From positions 6,182,627 to 6,246,626 of the forward strand of contig NC_064048.1 of NCBI RefSeq assembly GCF_932526225.1: a DNA stretch of 64,000 nucleotides. Direction: 5' to 3'. Below, in pieces: positions 28,811 through 42,097 of this stretch. The translations under genes were made by a program, and so were the position numbers. How positions within the stretch are numbered: position 1 is the stretch's first letter; every line of letters begins with the position of its first letter. Under the pieces are notes generated by a model that saw nothing but the letters and a program-made list of their open reading frames with translations, was not told the origin of the DNA and searched no databases. This DNA comes from Nematostella vectensis (Eukaryota > Cnidaria > Anthozoa > Actiniaria > Edwardsiidae).

Positions 28811-30925
28811 TTTAAATGTGTTTAAACCTGGTTTCAAATTATACAAAAGAGAAAATACATATTTATTTTTTAAAAAGCGAGTATCCGAAACCTTGCGGGG
28901 AGGGTACTGGGCCGTACCCAGGGGGTGGGGGGGGGGGGGGGGGGTGCAGGGTGTGCGAACGGCCGAAAGTCGACTTTTGGTTCTTGATAGACGTGCTATT
29001 TGTAGACAAAACTAAAAATCATAAGCTAGACCACTCTGATGTAGCCAAATCGGTCAATAAACGCCCCGTGGAGATACTGCAAAGGCAGAAAAAAAATCAC
29101 TTTTTGTTCTTTCGGAGGTGATTAGATTTTTATCAGAGAACTCCCTCTCTCCCACTTCCCACCCTGGAAAAATTAGGTCCACTTTTTTCACATTTCGCTT
29201 AAATGAATTAATGAGTGTGTGCAGTATTTTGCTTGTTCTAAAAGAAAGGAAGTACTGTACCCAGAGCAAGTTAGGATTAAAGCTATCAATAGATTGACTC
29301 CTTCAAATTCTGTAATGCTGTTAGCAGTGCGGAACATTACCATTTTTGGTTATATTTGATAAACAATCTGATTAACCAATCAGAGATGAGTATTACTATG
29401 CCCAGTCTCACGCGGACACGCCTCAACTCAGAGTGGGAAAACAAAATGGCGGTTCCGTTGAATCGGGAAAATCATGTTGAACGCCGCTTTTTAACTCTCT
29501 GCTAGCAGTGATTTCTTCTTATCGGTTTAAACAGGGATTTCACCGACTCAGTGCGTCATATATACCCAATTTGTGTTGTTTCTCATCGGCAACAGACCTC
29601 ATTTGCAGGGTTATTTTACGACTTCACCGAATCGTACTGTAATGAACGCGGAAGGGTAAGCCACTGCTAGCAGGCTATAACATTGATCACCAATATCTAG
29701 TTGTACGTTTCATCAAGTCATACAAATGCACAAAATTTCCCTGGATTTATTTTGCTTTCGCAATCGGAATGAAGACACTCCAAGAAAAATTTTAGCTGGG
29801 ATATTGAAACTAAAATGAATCTTATACAGAATGGTATCGAGTCTCATTAAAAAAAATGAAGCTAAATCGTATACAGATTGGCCGCGAGTCACTGTTTATT
29901 GTATGCAATTTAAAGACACTACATGAAAGTACTGTTAAAATGTTTATATTTGATCCTGGAATAAATAGATTTGCTATGATCAGTAAATCTCAGGGATGGC
30001 AGTCATTATCCATTGCTGCATTAGTTTGCTATTACTCGTTGTAAAAAAAGTCCTTACCACAAATGCTCACATTATGGCTTTTTTTTATAAATGGATTCTA
30101 GAGGGGGCACTTGTTTGAGGGGCTATGTAATGTGCTTATTCAATGAGGGGTGTATGTATACCTTAGTGTCAGAACCATCCCCAAAGGACTTCATTGTATC
30201 CAGCTCTGTTTTCATCATGATTCATTTTATTTAAAAAAGGAAATTTTGTGACACAAATCGTGCTTAATACACAGGTTCTAACACCAAGTTAGAGCCATTG
30301 AGGGTGTATTTCATTGTGTGTGCAGACACAATATATCTTGGGTTGTAGGAAAAACACGCGAACTACCGTTTCATTTCTACAAGCCTGTTTCGTGGTTGCC
30401 CACTCATCAGGATATTTATTAAGAATATATTACTACCATCACTTATATACTATCTATATATAAAATTAACATAAAAATAGGGCGCGAAATTTGAATGGCT
30501 GTTATGATGAAATTCAATAGTTCAGCTGTTGCATAACAAGGCTTTGTTCCTGTGGCGGCACGAAGACACTAGCTCGTTGCGCTTGTTTAAAGTTGATAGC
30601 TTGGGTTGGCGGATAATCATAAGTTTTTCTTTGAGTCAGAGATTACATCTTTTGCTAGAGCTGTTGTAGGCGGAGTGAGATGACAGGATTTTCCATAAAA
30701 TAAAGTGTTCTGACCGGGTTGATTACCCATAAGAGATAGCGTTCGTAGAATTTTTAACCCTATAGATAGTAGAATCGGAAAACCCGTTTAACACCCTCTA
30801 GGGAATAGCAGTTTCTCGATATTTTAAACCCTAAAAGATAGGACGATCATCGCCGTCTTACTTTTCTGGAGAGTCTCCCCTTCCCCTCCTTTAGGAGAGG
30901 ACTGTCAATCGATTCGTATTTATTT
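28811..30925. other. Intergenic region
   Basis: A poly-G tract lies at 28927-28944. No gene is recognised. A short ATG-led frame near 29445 stops quickly. Confidence 0.5.
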
Positions 30926-33900
30926 CTAACTTGTTCCTCCAAACCAATAATTTGTCGTTGCCTGGTTCGATGACGAACAGCGGAATTTCGGGTTGAAATA
31001 TTTATATAGGCCAAAGTTATCCTGACTATACACGCTTTCTGGAACTGGTTGAAAGTCACACTTACAATCTTTCTTGCTGTCATGGTGCAAGATCTCCTTT
31101 TGCCACTGATAGAAAGAAGCGGTGCAATCGGTACAACTACTTCCCATGACATTAATATACTCCACAAGACCGCATTCGCACCAGCCTCTCCACCCCCAGT
31201 ACATAGATTTAAATGTTGCTCTTACGTAATCTCTGTAATCAATTTTCGTCGTTGCAAAATTGCAAGTGATCCTCCAGTGTGACAAGATTGTCTTTAGATT
31301 GTCCGTTCTTGGTTTGGAAAGCCTGTATGCGTCCCAGTTTGGATAATCATCTGCAACGGGAGCATTATGATAAAAGGCGAGGGTGCTAAATTCCGGCAGT
31401 ACACGATTTTCAAAGCTAAAGGAGGCAACGAGGGTCCAGACACTTCCAGGCTCTGAGGTAAAGTCGCAGTAGACAGGGTACCATAGGTGCGGCTCGTTCT
31501 GGATGTAGTAAAGTCCGTTCTGTCTAGCGCCGTATTTAAAGTGGTCGAGACAAAACAGAAACAAACTCTGGAATACAGAGAAGAAAAGTTTATTGAAGTA
31601 TTATATCACTATCAACTATTTTGCAGGGTCAAATAGGTAGGAGCAATCAACTTCCCCACATTCTGGTATCATATAAGTGTCACGGCGTTTCCTAGGATCA
31701 GGCTATTTTTAGACGTGTGGATTAGCCAATCAAATGCCACATCTTTGCTTCGAGGTTTTGGCTGGGTTCATCTGCGCGCGCGTCCTTATTATCAATATAA
31801 ATACACCAATTCCCCTCTGCCTACGACTTTTAAGTCTGTTTTTTGTAAATTCAGCTCAAAAATAGCAGGATCCACCCCTAGATTTTAATCAAGATAACTA
31901 GGCCAGACTTGTGCTGTGAGATACGCCAGTGGATTGGATTACATATACGCCATTTCTAGGACATGACTGGACTTATTGATAGAGATGATAAGCATAGCTT
32001 TTTTTAGAAAAAAAAATGCCCTTAAAACCACCAGATTCAGGCATGGTTTTGTGATAAGATTACTTTTACGGTGAATATACAGGAAAAGTATCCAAAGTGG
32101 GTTAACACTGCTGCTTTGAATTTATAAAGGCAATATGGAATTTGGGCTCCCTGTGGTTTCCCCAATGGTTTTAACATGAAAATTATCTGTTAGAATATCA
32201 GCCTTAACTTAATATGGCTTGTTTGTCTATCAAGCAGAATTTGCTCTGTTAAATGCACCTAAGCTTTCCAAAAAGGCATTGTTCTCAGGCAGTGAGGCAA
32301 GCATAATTTTTAGGGTGTGTAGGAAGATATTGACCCCTCAACCGGCCTGTACCGGCTTTGAGAAGTACCCACAACCCAAAAAATTCCTGAATGCAAAATA
32401 AACACAACAAAATGAAGATACTCAGGCATCAGTCTAAGGGATAAATGGTCTTGAAGATATGCATCGAACCAAGGTGATAGCAACTACTCTTAAGCCGAAT
32501 AATACACAGGTTCTTTGACAAATTGCAAATTGAACAAGGAAAGAAAAGCAGAATCACCCCTTTTAACAAAACGCTCAAAATACCACACAAGGGAGAGAGA
32601 TCAGCAAACACAGCTCAAGACACAAATAGATAACTTGTTCTGATCCTCCAGGTTCATTTCCATGGCCTCAAAACACAATATCGACGAAGGCTTGCAAAAC
32701 CACTTGGATGCCAAAAGGATTTTGGGAGATCCAGGAAAAAAATCACGAGGGGAAGGCCAGTCAACACTCCTCTCCCCAAAGTCAGATGTTTTTTCACCCT
32801 GAAGCCAAACAAATCAATTCCTGGCCATGAAGACCCAGGATAGCAGTATAAACAATTTTGGAATTAATTTGGTTCCAGAAAAGACAGTTTTTAGGAGAGC
32901 TGTGGTGATTCATTAGAAAATTATTTTCTCATCCAGGCAAAGCCAAACAAGAAAAAATCATCATGAATCCACCTTTGCTTGCAAATATCCTTAAGCAAAG
33001 CACTCAATTATGCCCCAATAGACTTCATGATGTCCTAGGACACTCTCCCAATATGCTCATAGCTGTATTTTTGATGAAAAAGACAAGCAACCATCAACTT
33101 GTGCTCGCATTAGCACAATGACGAGGGATTAAAAGTGGGGACCGCAAAGCACTGTTGAAAAGCTAGGGTACCGCCGAAAAGGTTTAGCTCTGTTTGACCT
33201 TGACCGGCTGTATAATCTGTTTTTTTTTTTTTTTTTTTTGTAAATTCAGCTTAAAATAGCCAGGAGCCAATAGGTTAATTCTGAATTGCAGTTCTTTTGG
33301 TAAAACAAAAACGATGGATGATGGATTAAAAAATTAGGGTCTGGGATTCTTTTTCATAATAACTGCCATCGAAATCGTAAAAAACAAATCCATGCATGCT
33401 GGTCACATCGTTGCTAGTGAAAAAAAAACCGCTTTTTTTCTGTTGCTGTGTTTTTTCCTGTGCCACTTAAAGCAATATTTCCTGAGTTTATATTACATGT
33501 TTTAAGGTCACATAGATTATTTTCTCTAGCTTCGCGCGAATAGGGCAAACATATACTAGAAGACCACACAGCCAAATGATTTCTGTATACTTCTGGCTTT
33601 TGTCTTATACCTGTTTTTCGGAAGGGGCTATAACAATTTTCTTTATCGGAAGTACATCGTGTGCTCTTGTGGGTGCAAATGATTTTTAGAATGCCTAATA
33701 CCGTTTGGTCCAGTATTTGTGTAAAAACTGCTCCCGAGGCGGACACCAATTCTTCAATCTCTGCTCCCGAAACTGCATTGCTGTTCAACTCGCAGATCCT
33801 GGTATTGGTGATGTAATTGTACGATTTGCAGCGCGGGAAGAGCTTCAGACACTCGTGTGCGCATGAGATTAGGGTGGGTGATAACACGGAACCCTCAAGC

Positions 33901-34043
33901 ATCTTGTCGGGATGGGTACGAGAGGAAATGCTGGTACGGTATACTTGGTGCATTTCTTGTCCGTTTGGTCCAATTATCACAATCGTTAAAAAGAGGAGGA
34001 AGCAGTTCGCAAGAAAACGAGGAAACTGCTTTAACGCTCCCAT
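30926..34043 (-). CDS. Secreted PAN/apple plus fibrinogen-like protein, two exons
   Basis: Exon 1 is 34043-33702 and exon 2 is 31567-30926, joined phase 0 to 0 (327 aa). Exon 1 has a signal peptide (FLANCFLLFLTIVIIG) and a PAN/apple-like domain with ISCAHECLKLFPRCKSYNY and NTRICELNS. Exon 2 begins FCLDHFKYGARQNGLYYI, then PVYCDFTSEPGSVWTLVASF. This matches the start of a fibrinogen-related domain, which leads with C..G...G.Y.I, then CDF...GGWT. The rest is Trp/Cys-rich (YWGWRGWCECG) and unlike standard fibrinogen ends. Such proteins are extracellular and often lectin-like; the ligand is unknown. The 2.1 kb intron contains only repeats. Confidence 0.78.
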
Positions 34044-34787
34044 TTCTTCCTCGTTGTATCTAGTGTCTTATCTGTGCCAATATTGCCCCTCTTTGAGTTT
34101 CTTTAATATATGATGTATAATAAACTAACAAAGCATTGTTAAATTCGCGGCCAATAAGATGATTTCGAAAGTCTTAGTTCTTTTGGGAGGTGCAGTGATA
34201 ATTGTTTAGCCATTCAGAAAAAATTATCGTGGGGAGATCTCTGATTAAGAACTTCGTTTAATTTCCGCCCTCGCCCAGTTTTACAAGCTCGATAAACAAT
34301 AAAATAAAGGAAATTACAAGGTTCAAGAGATCCGAAAACTATTGAAAGCAATATATTTGTGGATCCTAGACTTAGAAATGTCTAGTAGAGTATATTGTCT
34401 GAGCTTGCGATTTTATATGAAATACACCAACAAATATGTAACATATTGGCAATGCAGGCCTGTAACCTAATGTTAGCCACTGGATGATAAATCCAACAAA
34501 AGCAGGTGTTTTATCTCATACTTTTCAATTGTGAAACAGTAAACATCAAAATTTTACCAAGTGCTCACTTGCCTCATGCTGGCTCACGCCCTGCAATAGG
34601 TGGACTGAGGTGAGGGGAAATAATGAATCGTTTGGACTGTAGAAGGTTGACAAAAAATCTCGAGGGCACAGTTTAACGGAAAGTCAACTATGCATACTTA
34701 CAACAAGTAAGTACCTTGTATGTTGCTAAAAATAGACCAAATGCACCTTGATTTGCCCGCTAGATAATGTAAACAATGATAATTTAA

Positions 34788-35189
34788 AGCGGCATTGTCA
34801 CAAGTTTACTTTCCGAGGGCCGACGGAAACCTCAACCGACAAGAGACAAAATAGTCTATTAGAATCCACGCTATTTAACAGGCCATCCGCTCTAAATTAT
34901 CAGTCACATCCTCAAAGAAACTTCCAATAGGCATACTGCTTTTACAATTTTAAAATGTTTTTTTTTACGTTTTCCGTTAAAAATAATTGGAGATTGTTAC
35001 GTAATCGACAATAATAGACAAGAGTCTATTAGAGTCTGATGTATTTAAAAGGCCATCCGCTCTAAATTATCAGTCACATCCCCAAAGAAACTTTTACAAT
35101 TTGGAATACGTTTTCCGTTAAAAATCATCGGTGATTCTTACGTAATCCATGTTACCCCAAACCGGAAGTAAAGTGGTGACAACGCCGCT
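34788..35189. mobile_element. MITE with TTAA target duplication, internally duplicated
   Basis: Ends AGCGGCATTGTCAC and GTGACAACGCCGCT are flanked by TTAA at 34784-34787 and 35190-35193. The block GGCCATCCGCTCTAAATTAT occurs twice inside, so part of the unit is duplicated. The TTAA duplication suggests a piggyBac-type helper. Confidence 0.82.
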
Positions 35190-35193
35190 TTAA

Positions 35194-38100
35194 AGTATGT
35201 CAATCACCTACCTATTGTTTATCATTTAAAAAAAAAAAAAAACAGGGATTTATTCGCTAGGAACCTTTAAAATAACAGTGTACGGATGAAGTCTGATATG
35301 TTATTGAGGATCAATAGCTAAAAATATTATCTTGCTTGAATTAGCCGAATGAAATGGATGCTTTGTGTGACTTGCCATTGAGCGGCGTGATTGGCCTTTT
35401 TTTAAAGTTCTGTTAAAACCCCGAGGGTCATTTTTGGGATATAATAGAAAATCTGGCGTAATACGAATATCGAGGTCTTTTTGCCCGTTTCGGCCGAAAA
35501 ATTGACTTTTTGGCATATGCAATTTTACTTCCGGTTGAATATACGGCGGAAGTAAACTTACCCTATAGGTTTTAACACTAATTCTTTGGTTTTTACCCTT
35601 AAATAATACGATCTTCACAGATTCCAAAGCTACGAAAAATATATCATCGAAAAAATTGATCTGTTCGACATATTACTGCAAAAAATCTTGGATGCAAATA
35701 TTCTCAAAATTAGTTTATTTTGATCATAAGTAGGTAACTTTTTCACGTTTCGCGGGACACAAGGAGCAGGTTCTGCTGATTCATCGTTACCAAATTCTCT
35801 ATAACCTTCCGAGTGTTGATAGTTTTAGCGGGTGCGTTTGCAAAATGACCTTGGGTGAACTTGGAAAAAACACAGCATTTTGTGTCGTGCTTGACGAAAA
35901 AAAAAACTTAAAATCTAACTAATTTAGAGTATGCATACAACATTAACAAAAATCATGCAAAAATCATGCTCGTCTTGAAGACAAGAAATGCACCGCTGAG
36001 CCCTCCCCCACCCCCTCCCCATTCAATTTTCTTGAATGGTCCGTCTATTAGTACATTAGCTATCTATTAATTAAACTGATTTTTCCGGCGCTTTTTTGTT
36101 TCTCATTTCTCAAGGTTTATACTTTCTAAAATCAATAGCGGAATTTACAGGGTTCAAGAGTTGAATTCGTTTTATAACCACAAAGAAAACACACCGATTA
36201 TCAATAATTGAAGAATAAATGGTATGTTTTGGATGAATACCATTGACGGAGAAAGAAACAGGAATAAACGCAGAAAAATTTGGAGTAAATAAACGGGCAA
36301 AAAAAGCATAAATTTAAGATTGAAATTGCATATCATGTAAATAATGTAAATTTCGAATCTCAATAATGGACATTCATCGTGCGTGCAAGTTCTAACCAGT
36401 GAAACGTGTCTCGATTTTTTGTTGCGTGTCTCTTATTGAATACCCTGGGCACCAGAGTCTCGAGCTTTGTTCGTCTACTATGCGCCCTTCAATGACTACG
36501 ACCGCTTCGCGCCTTGTGTTGTTGAAATGAAGCTCGAGCCTCCGGTAACCAGGTTACATTGAAGGAAGTCAGCATTTTTCGCTTTTTTTTTTCTAGAGAT
36601 GCGTTTACCCAAATTTAGTATTTCTAAATATGGACATGTAAGGGGGAAGGGGGTGAATAGGGGTATGTAAATCCGCCGATCCGCTCATGTTCGGGGCAAA
36701 TCCGTAGATCCACAGATATTTTTAGGTCCGCATGGTTTGACAGATAAACAATAGCATCGATTGAAATTCATTTAAAATCCGAAGTTCGACCGTCAGAGCA
36801 GTCAAAATCCGAAATCTGCGCCCAAATTGTCAACAGACCCGTGATCCGCCGTATTTCCCAAATCCGCCAATCCGCTTAAATAATTAAAATCCGTAATCCG
36901 TGAGCATTTCGGGGCCGAATCGGCCGATCCGCGAACCTATTCACCCCCCACCCCCAACGTCATGTACAGATGGAAGACTCTAGCTCTCCAAGCTCGAGTT
37001 CGCGGGTTTCTGTTGTATTTTACCATTGCATGATCATCATGCAACAGCTGCTTTGAAAGGCTTTATTACCCGCAAGTAATGATATAACCCGGCCCTCAAC
37101 TCTCAATGTCACTTACATACCGCAATCAACAGCCAAATAAGACTCTTATTAATAATTCACTGCCATGGTCCGATAATTTATTATCCTTAGTAAAGCATTG
37201 AGTGTATCAATCAATCATATTCTCATATAGTTTGGCTTCATTCTTTTAGGCGTTAAAATATTTTCCGTTGATATGTGTAATACGCATTTGGGATGTTGAA
37301 GCTTGGTCGTAAAAAATTGTGAACTTAAAAAAAAATCAAATTTGGAAGTCTTTTGAGTGTAGATGGTGCATCTTGTGGATAAATAAGTTTTTTTGCCCCC
37401 CTGAAGGAGATCGTCTCCAAGATATGCTAAACTGATGGATAACACCGAGCTAATGTTACTATTCTGAATGAATGCGGATGATTTCATTAAATAATAATTC
37501 AACGGAAAGGATCGGTAATACGGTAATCTCACTGAGGTATAGAGTCGCAAAGCAGAAATCCGCCGGATGGTTCGTACTTCAAGGTAAGCAGAATGCACGG
37601 AAGAATTCCATCTTATGCTAATTGTGTGAACAAAAAAAGCAAGACCGATATTTATCAATAGTACTTTTTTCGGGTGGTTGCTGAGGTTTTTTTTATCGGT
37701 TGGCATAAAGATTACTTAAAATATTATATATGTTTTAGGCTTCAAATAATAGTCGACTTGCACTATCTGATCACGTGATTTTTTGAGTGGCAAATTCAAG
37801 CCAAAATGAACACGCCAGGGTAAGACGAAAAAAAAATCTTCAAATGAGAATAAGCCCTTTCTGACAAGATGCTTTTATTGTTGCTGTTATTTTGTCGCTA
37901 AAAGCCTGAGCAGGCGCGTGTTTGTCACCCAAAAAGTCACATGGTCTGCTAGTGCAAGTAGCTACTTCATTTCTGGCAATTTTGAATATGTTCGAGTTTA
38001 TTTCTCGTTCGTTTTATGAAAAGCGGGTGGAATGGGGCAATTACACAGGTTTGATGACGAAAAAGTATGACTATGCCTAAGGAGATGCAATCACGCGTTT

Positions 38101-39074
38101 CGACCAAGTCGGCTTCTGCTCCTGTTTGATAACAATAACAACAACAACTACAATGACAACAACAACAAAGACCAAGATAACGACAACGACAACGGCAATA
38201 ACAATAACAACAATAACAACACTAATAATGATGATGATGATAACAATCTGTTTCCTGACTTGTGCTTTCCATCCCCTATTTCTACCATATTTTATTGGTA
38301 CTTCAGGTGTTTCTTGGTTTTAAAAAAGGGCTTTGTTTCGCTAGATAATCTCAAAGGACGACTTTAATTAGTATAACTGTTGCCAAAATAGGTTAGCTTT
38401 AATTAGAGTGATTTTTTTTATCAGCGTCTGCTAATATCAGATGTCATGGGCAGATGATTAATGCTCTAGCTCAATTGATATGATAAACTTATAATTACAT
38501 CCTCCAGAAGTTTAAGGTGGATTCTTTGAGGTTCACATTATCATAAATTCGAAAACCAATTATTCACCACAGTTTATGATTTGGATACAAAAAAGCGTCA
38601 ATACACTGTGATTTGAGCTGGATGGAAATGTTGGAGCAATGTTTTCGTTAACCAAAAAAGAAAGTTGCTTGAACCCTTTAAATTAGGAGCACACGTAAAC
38701 ACCTGGTGAGTATTCAAAGCAAATTTCGTGATCCAATATAAACCAGAACAGAATACATTGGAAAGAGGAAAACATTCGCAAAATATTGGTAGGTTTGTTT
38801 AGAAGCTGAATGTGAAAAAATATGGTGTGATATAATATGATTAAATTTGGTGAGATATAATAGAAAATATGGCTTTTAGATTTTCTTAAAACGAATTCGT
38901 AATTTTAACAAAGTTGAAAAAAGTCATTCATGAGTAATCTTCTATGTAGGAACTAGGCGACTTAACGCCAAGACAAAAAAATAGCATAAGATACAGAAAA
39001 CACAACATGATTCATGATATTTTTTAAGAGCTTGGTTATGGGGCTACTTATCATGTGTGATACAGCGTATCAGG
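35194..39074. other. Intergenic region without recognisable genes
   Basis: AT-rich. 36640-36950 is a block repeating AATCCGC(C/A)GATCCGC. 38121-38240 is an ACAACAATAACA-type simple repeat. 35333-35410 shares TTGAATTAGCCGA.GGAAATGGATG with 53215-53290. No gene is seen. Confidence 0.5.
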
Positions 39075-39815
39075 TTTTTTTTTTGTGAATTAGCTTATTT
39101 CTTTTTAATTTGCAAGTGTTTCTATGGAAGCTATTACCATTCCTTTTTGATGGCTAACCGACATGACGGAAAAACATGACTTAACGCTTCAAATAAGCTC
39201 AGAGAAATATATAAGTCAACTAACTTATATATTGTTCTTGCTCTACTTCTACTGGTTTACCACAAAAAATCACCAATAAGATAAACAGGAAAGGACATGT
39301 TTCAGGCAATTTCTTAAGAATCTTTCAATCTTCTACATGTTCTGCTTTCGTTAACAGGGTTAGCCAGACATGACGGAAAAACCTGGAAAACTCGCAATTC
39401 GAGACAGAGAGGGAAGACACAATTTCTTACAATGGCCATCGGTTCCTTGTATTCCGGACTGATTTTTGAAACACAAATAACGTGAGGCCGAAATGCACAT
39501 ACCCAGATTTTTGCTTTCTAATATATTTTTTCCTTGATCATCCTTGCGCTATGTATGAGCTCAGGGACGAAAAGCTTAAATTTCAATGACACTTTACAAA
39601 AAGCCGCATCAATTTTAAAAAAGTCGCATTTGATATTTTGTTTGCTATTACTCACTAAGTACTTAGAGAAATTTTCCGCCTTATTACATGTGAAATGAGC
39701 TTATTTGAAGCGTTAAGTCATGTTTTTCCGTCATGTCGGTTAGCCATCAAGAAGGAATGGTAAGAGCTTTCATAGAAAATCTTTCAAATTAAAAAGAAAT
39801 AAGCTAATTCTTATT
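39075..39815. repeat. Long inverted repeat around a MITE
   Basis: 39075-39205 and 39690-39815 are inverted copies of each other, including TGGCTAACCGACATGACGG and its complement. The arms contain both MITE end and target-site sequence. This suggests an inverted duplication after the MITE inserted, or nested insertion. Confidence 0.75.
39367..39737. mobile_element. Intact copy of the split host MITE (empty site)
   Basis: 371 bp with ends GACATGACGG and CCGTCATGTC, flanked by the 9-bp duplication GGTTAGCCA (39358-39366 and 39738-39746). It is clearly related to 11740-11930 plus 26444-26635 and lacks the 14.5 kb element. Confidence 0.9.
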
Positions 39816-40086
39816 GAAATTTATTTTTTTTATTCGACTATAGCAAACTTGTAATTTTCTTTTACAATGTTATTTGTCACACGCGCTTATTATTATCGTT
39901 ATTCTTGGAAACCTGGAAAGCGATTGTTTTAATTCTAATTAAAATAACGTATGATTTGCCTTCTTGAAATGTACACATCATCATCTTTTATTATCACCAA
40001 AAGCTATTAAGTAAAGGCTATGTTCTTTGAAACTTAAAAGGTGGCCGGCCCCGACCTCACATTCGTCGTTAAACAAGCACCCGCAC

Positions 40087-40145
40087 TATAAAATGGCCTG
40101 GACCAGGTCCACGAAAGGCTCAGTTGTCAGTTAACTGCTACGCGG
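40087..40145 (+). promoter_or_regulatory. Candidate Pol II promoter and first-exon donor
   Basis: TATAAAATGG at 40087 is followed about 33 bp later by an initiator-like TCAGTTG, and then GCG|GTGAGG, a good splice donor at about 40144. This could be a 5' UTR exon. No downstream coding exon was found, so the gene is unknown. Confidence 0.4.
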
Positions 40146-41877
40146 TGAGGAACTAGGGATTACAGTCAGTGTCTTTGTTTGCCCACTTTTGCCCGCTTTT
40201 CTTCTCGTTTGCTTGGTTTATTTTCTCTTGGCAACTAAAATTGAACAACCTACCAAAAAGGCAGGAATGTGCAGTAAAAAATAGTTCAAATTATTAACGA
40301 TAACAGAACTAAAAAGTCTCACTACAGACGCAGTGTTACGGCGTGTTGTCTTCTTGAAGTTTGAATTTTATTCAGCCGATAGGGGGCGGAGCTAAGCCCT
40401 TTAGTGCAGTGCGGGTCCTTGTTTTACTTGACCAGTTGACTGGGAAACAAAGTCGATTCTCAAACGCGCAATGGGAACTTTAAGTGTGCGACATTAAGCT
40501 CATAAAAAGCTCAAGAGTACTGATTTATTATTTCCGAGAGGACGCGTATATTAAACGGGCATTTTTGAGAAGGCACTTTAGAAAAGACGTTGTATTAAAC
40601 AGGCTTTTGCTTGCCCTCTGGGTGTCTTGTTATGTTGCGTGTTTTCAGCTTCACTTCGTGTTTTGGTCCTGCGGTAATAAATAACTCTGATACCGACTTT
40701 GTGTGTTTTTTTTAGTGTCGCAAAATAAAAATTACACACTTTTTTATAAGAACTTTTTTTATAAGTACGCCCAGCCTGAAATTTCACCAAACTTTAAAAA
40801 CATGTCAAGGCTGAGATAGCAGCAAAATTTTTGTTTGTGTGATGTGTTCTAAAATGCAGATCGAATTGTGTTCATAATAAACCCTTACTATTAATCATTT
40901 GTGTAATTCTGTTCCTAATATTTCATTGGGTTTTATATTCTCATATACAATAGAATTAAAGAACATCGGTAAGAGCATATTCAGCCTTAAATTGCTCCAA
41001 AATTACGAACGGCTCAGCCTCGACTGAAAATTAGACGTTCTTAGAAAAAAGACGAGTGTAAAGCAAATGAAGAGCAGTGGATCATTGTATAACAGCAGTC
41101 GTGTTAAGCGAAAAGAGTGACTTTTTTTACAATTTTTCTTGAACATTCTAAGTGACTTTTGACTTAAATTGGTAGTTGACCATTTTGTACGCATGTAACC
41201 ACGCTAACAACATTGAATAGGGGGCCGGGGTGGGGGGGGGGGGGGGGGTGGGGGTTGGGGGCTACAGGAACAGAGTAGATTCCGAGATTATGCGCGCACC
41301 CGTGTTCTACGTGTCGCTAAGTAATTTGTCCCTGATTGTAGATTAGCTTTTTAGTTAATTTGGGTGACATATACCCGTAAATCATATAAAATCTGTAAGT
41401 TGCGGGGTTGATCGTTGCGATGAAATAAACGGATTTGTTGTTTAAAATGGGTTTTTAGCTCAAATAATCAAAGGCTCGCTTCCTTAAAGACCGTAGATCA
41501 TGTATTCCCTTTCTTGATGACACCGTCCGGATCTAACGAAGGGCGAAATTTTGAGAGACATTAGCCGTAAATCTTGAAATAAATATTTTCTTGCCTATGA
41601 TCGCACTGATTCTCTTTGCAACATGGCTTCCGGGTTCCTCTAGCATACAGTAAACACAATAAATCATGGGTAGGAATATTATTCGGCCGACAAAAGAACG
41701 TTTTCTGCGTGGTTCTCTCGCTGGGGCTATGGTCGCCATTTTGTATAATAATTATGTTAAGTGATGCCTCCATTTTTGGTTAGGACCCGAACTGTAGATC
41801 CGACTTGCGGGACACATGGTTTCGTAGGTTATGAAACCCTATGCAAATGAGATTTTCATCTTAGTAGTACAGTTTAA
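40146..41877. other. Intergenic region
   Basis: No supported gene. A poly-G tract lies at 41221-41266. Confidence 0.5.
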
Positions 41878-42097
41878 AGCCGCATTGTCACCAGTTTACT
41901 TCCGATCGATTACGTAACAATATCCGATGATTTTTAACGGAAAAAGCGAAAAATATTTCAAAATATTGAAAGCAGTGTGTCTATTGGAAGTTTCTTTGAG
42001 GATGTGATTGATAATTTAGAGCGGATGGCCGTCGGATTCTCATTAACGGTTGAGGTTTCCGTCGGACCTCCGGAAGTAAACTGGTGAAAATGCGGCT
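41878..42097. mobile_element. MITE with TTAA target duplication, intact copy
   Basis: 220 bp with ends AGCCGCATTGTCACCAGTTT and AAACTGGTGAAAATGCGGCT, flanked by TTAA at 41874-41877 and 42098-42101. It is the simplest full-length member of the family also seen at 28628, 34788 and 54550. Confidence 0.88.

Noticed and set aside
37215..37706. 163-codon leftward frame
   Set aside because: AT-rich, no domain, no splice context; treated as chance.
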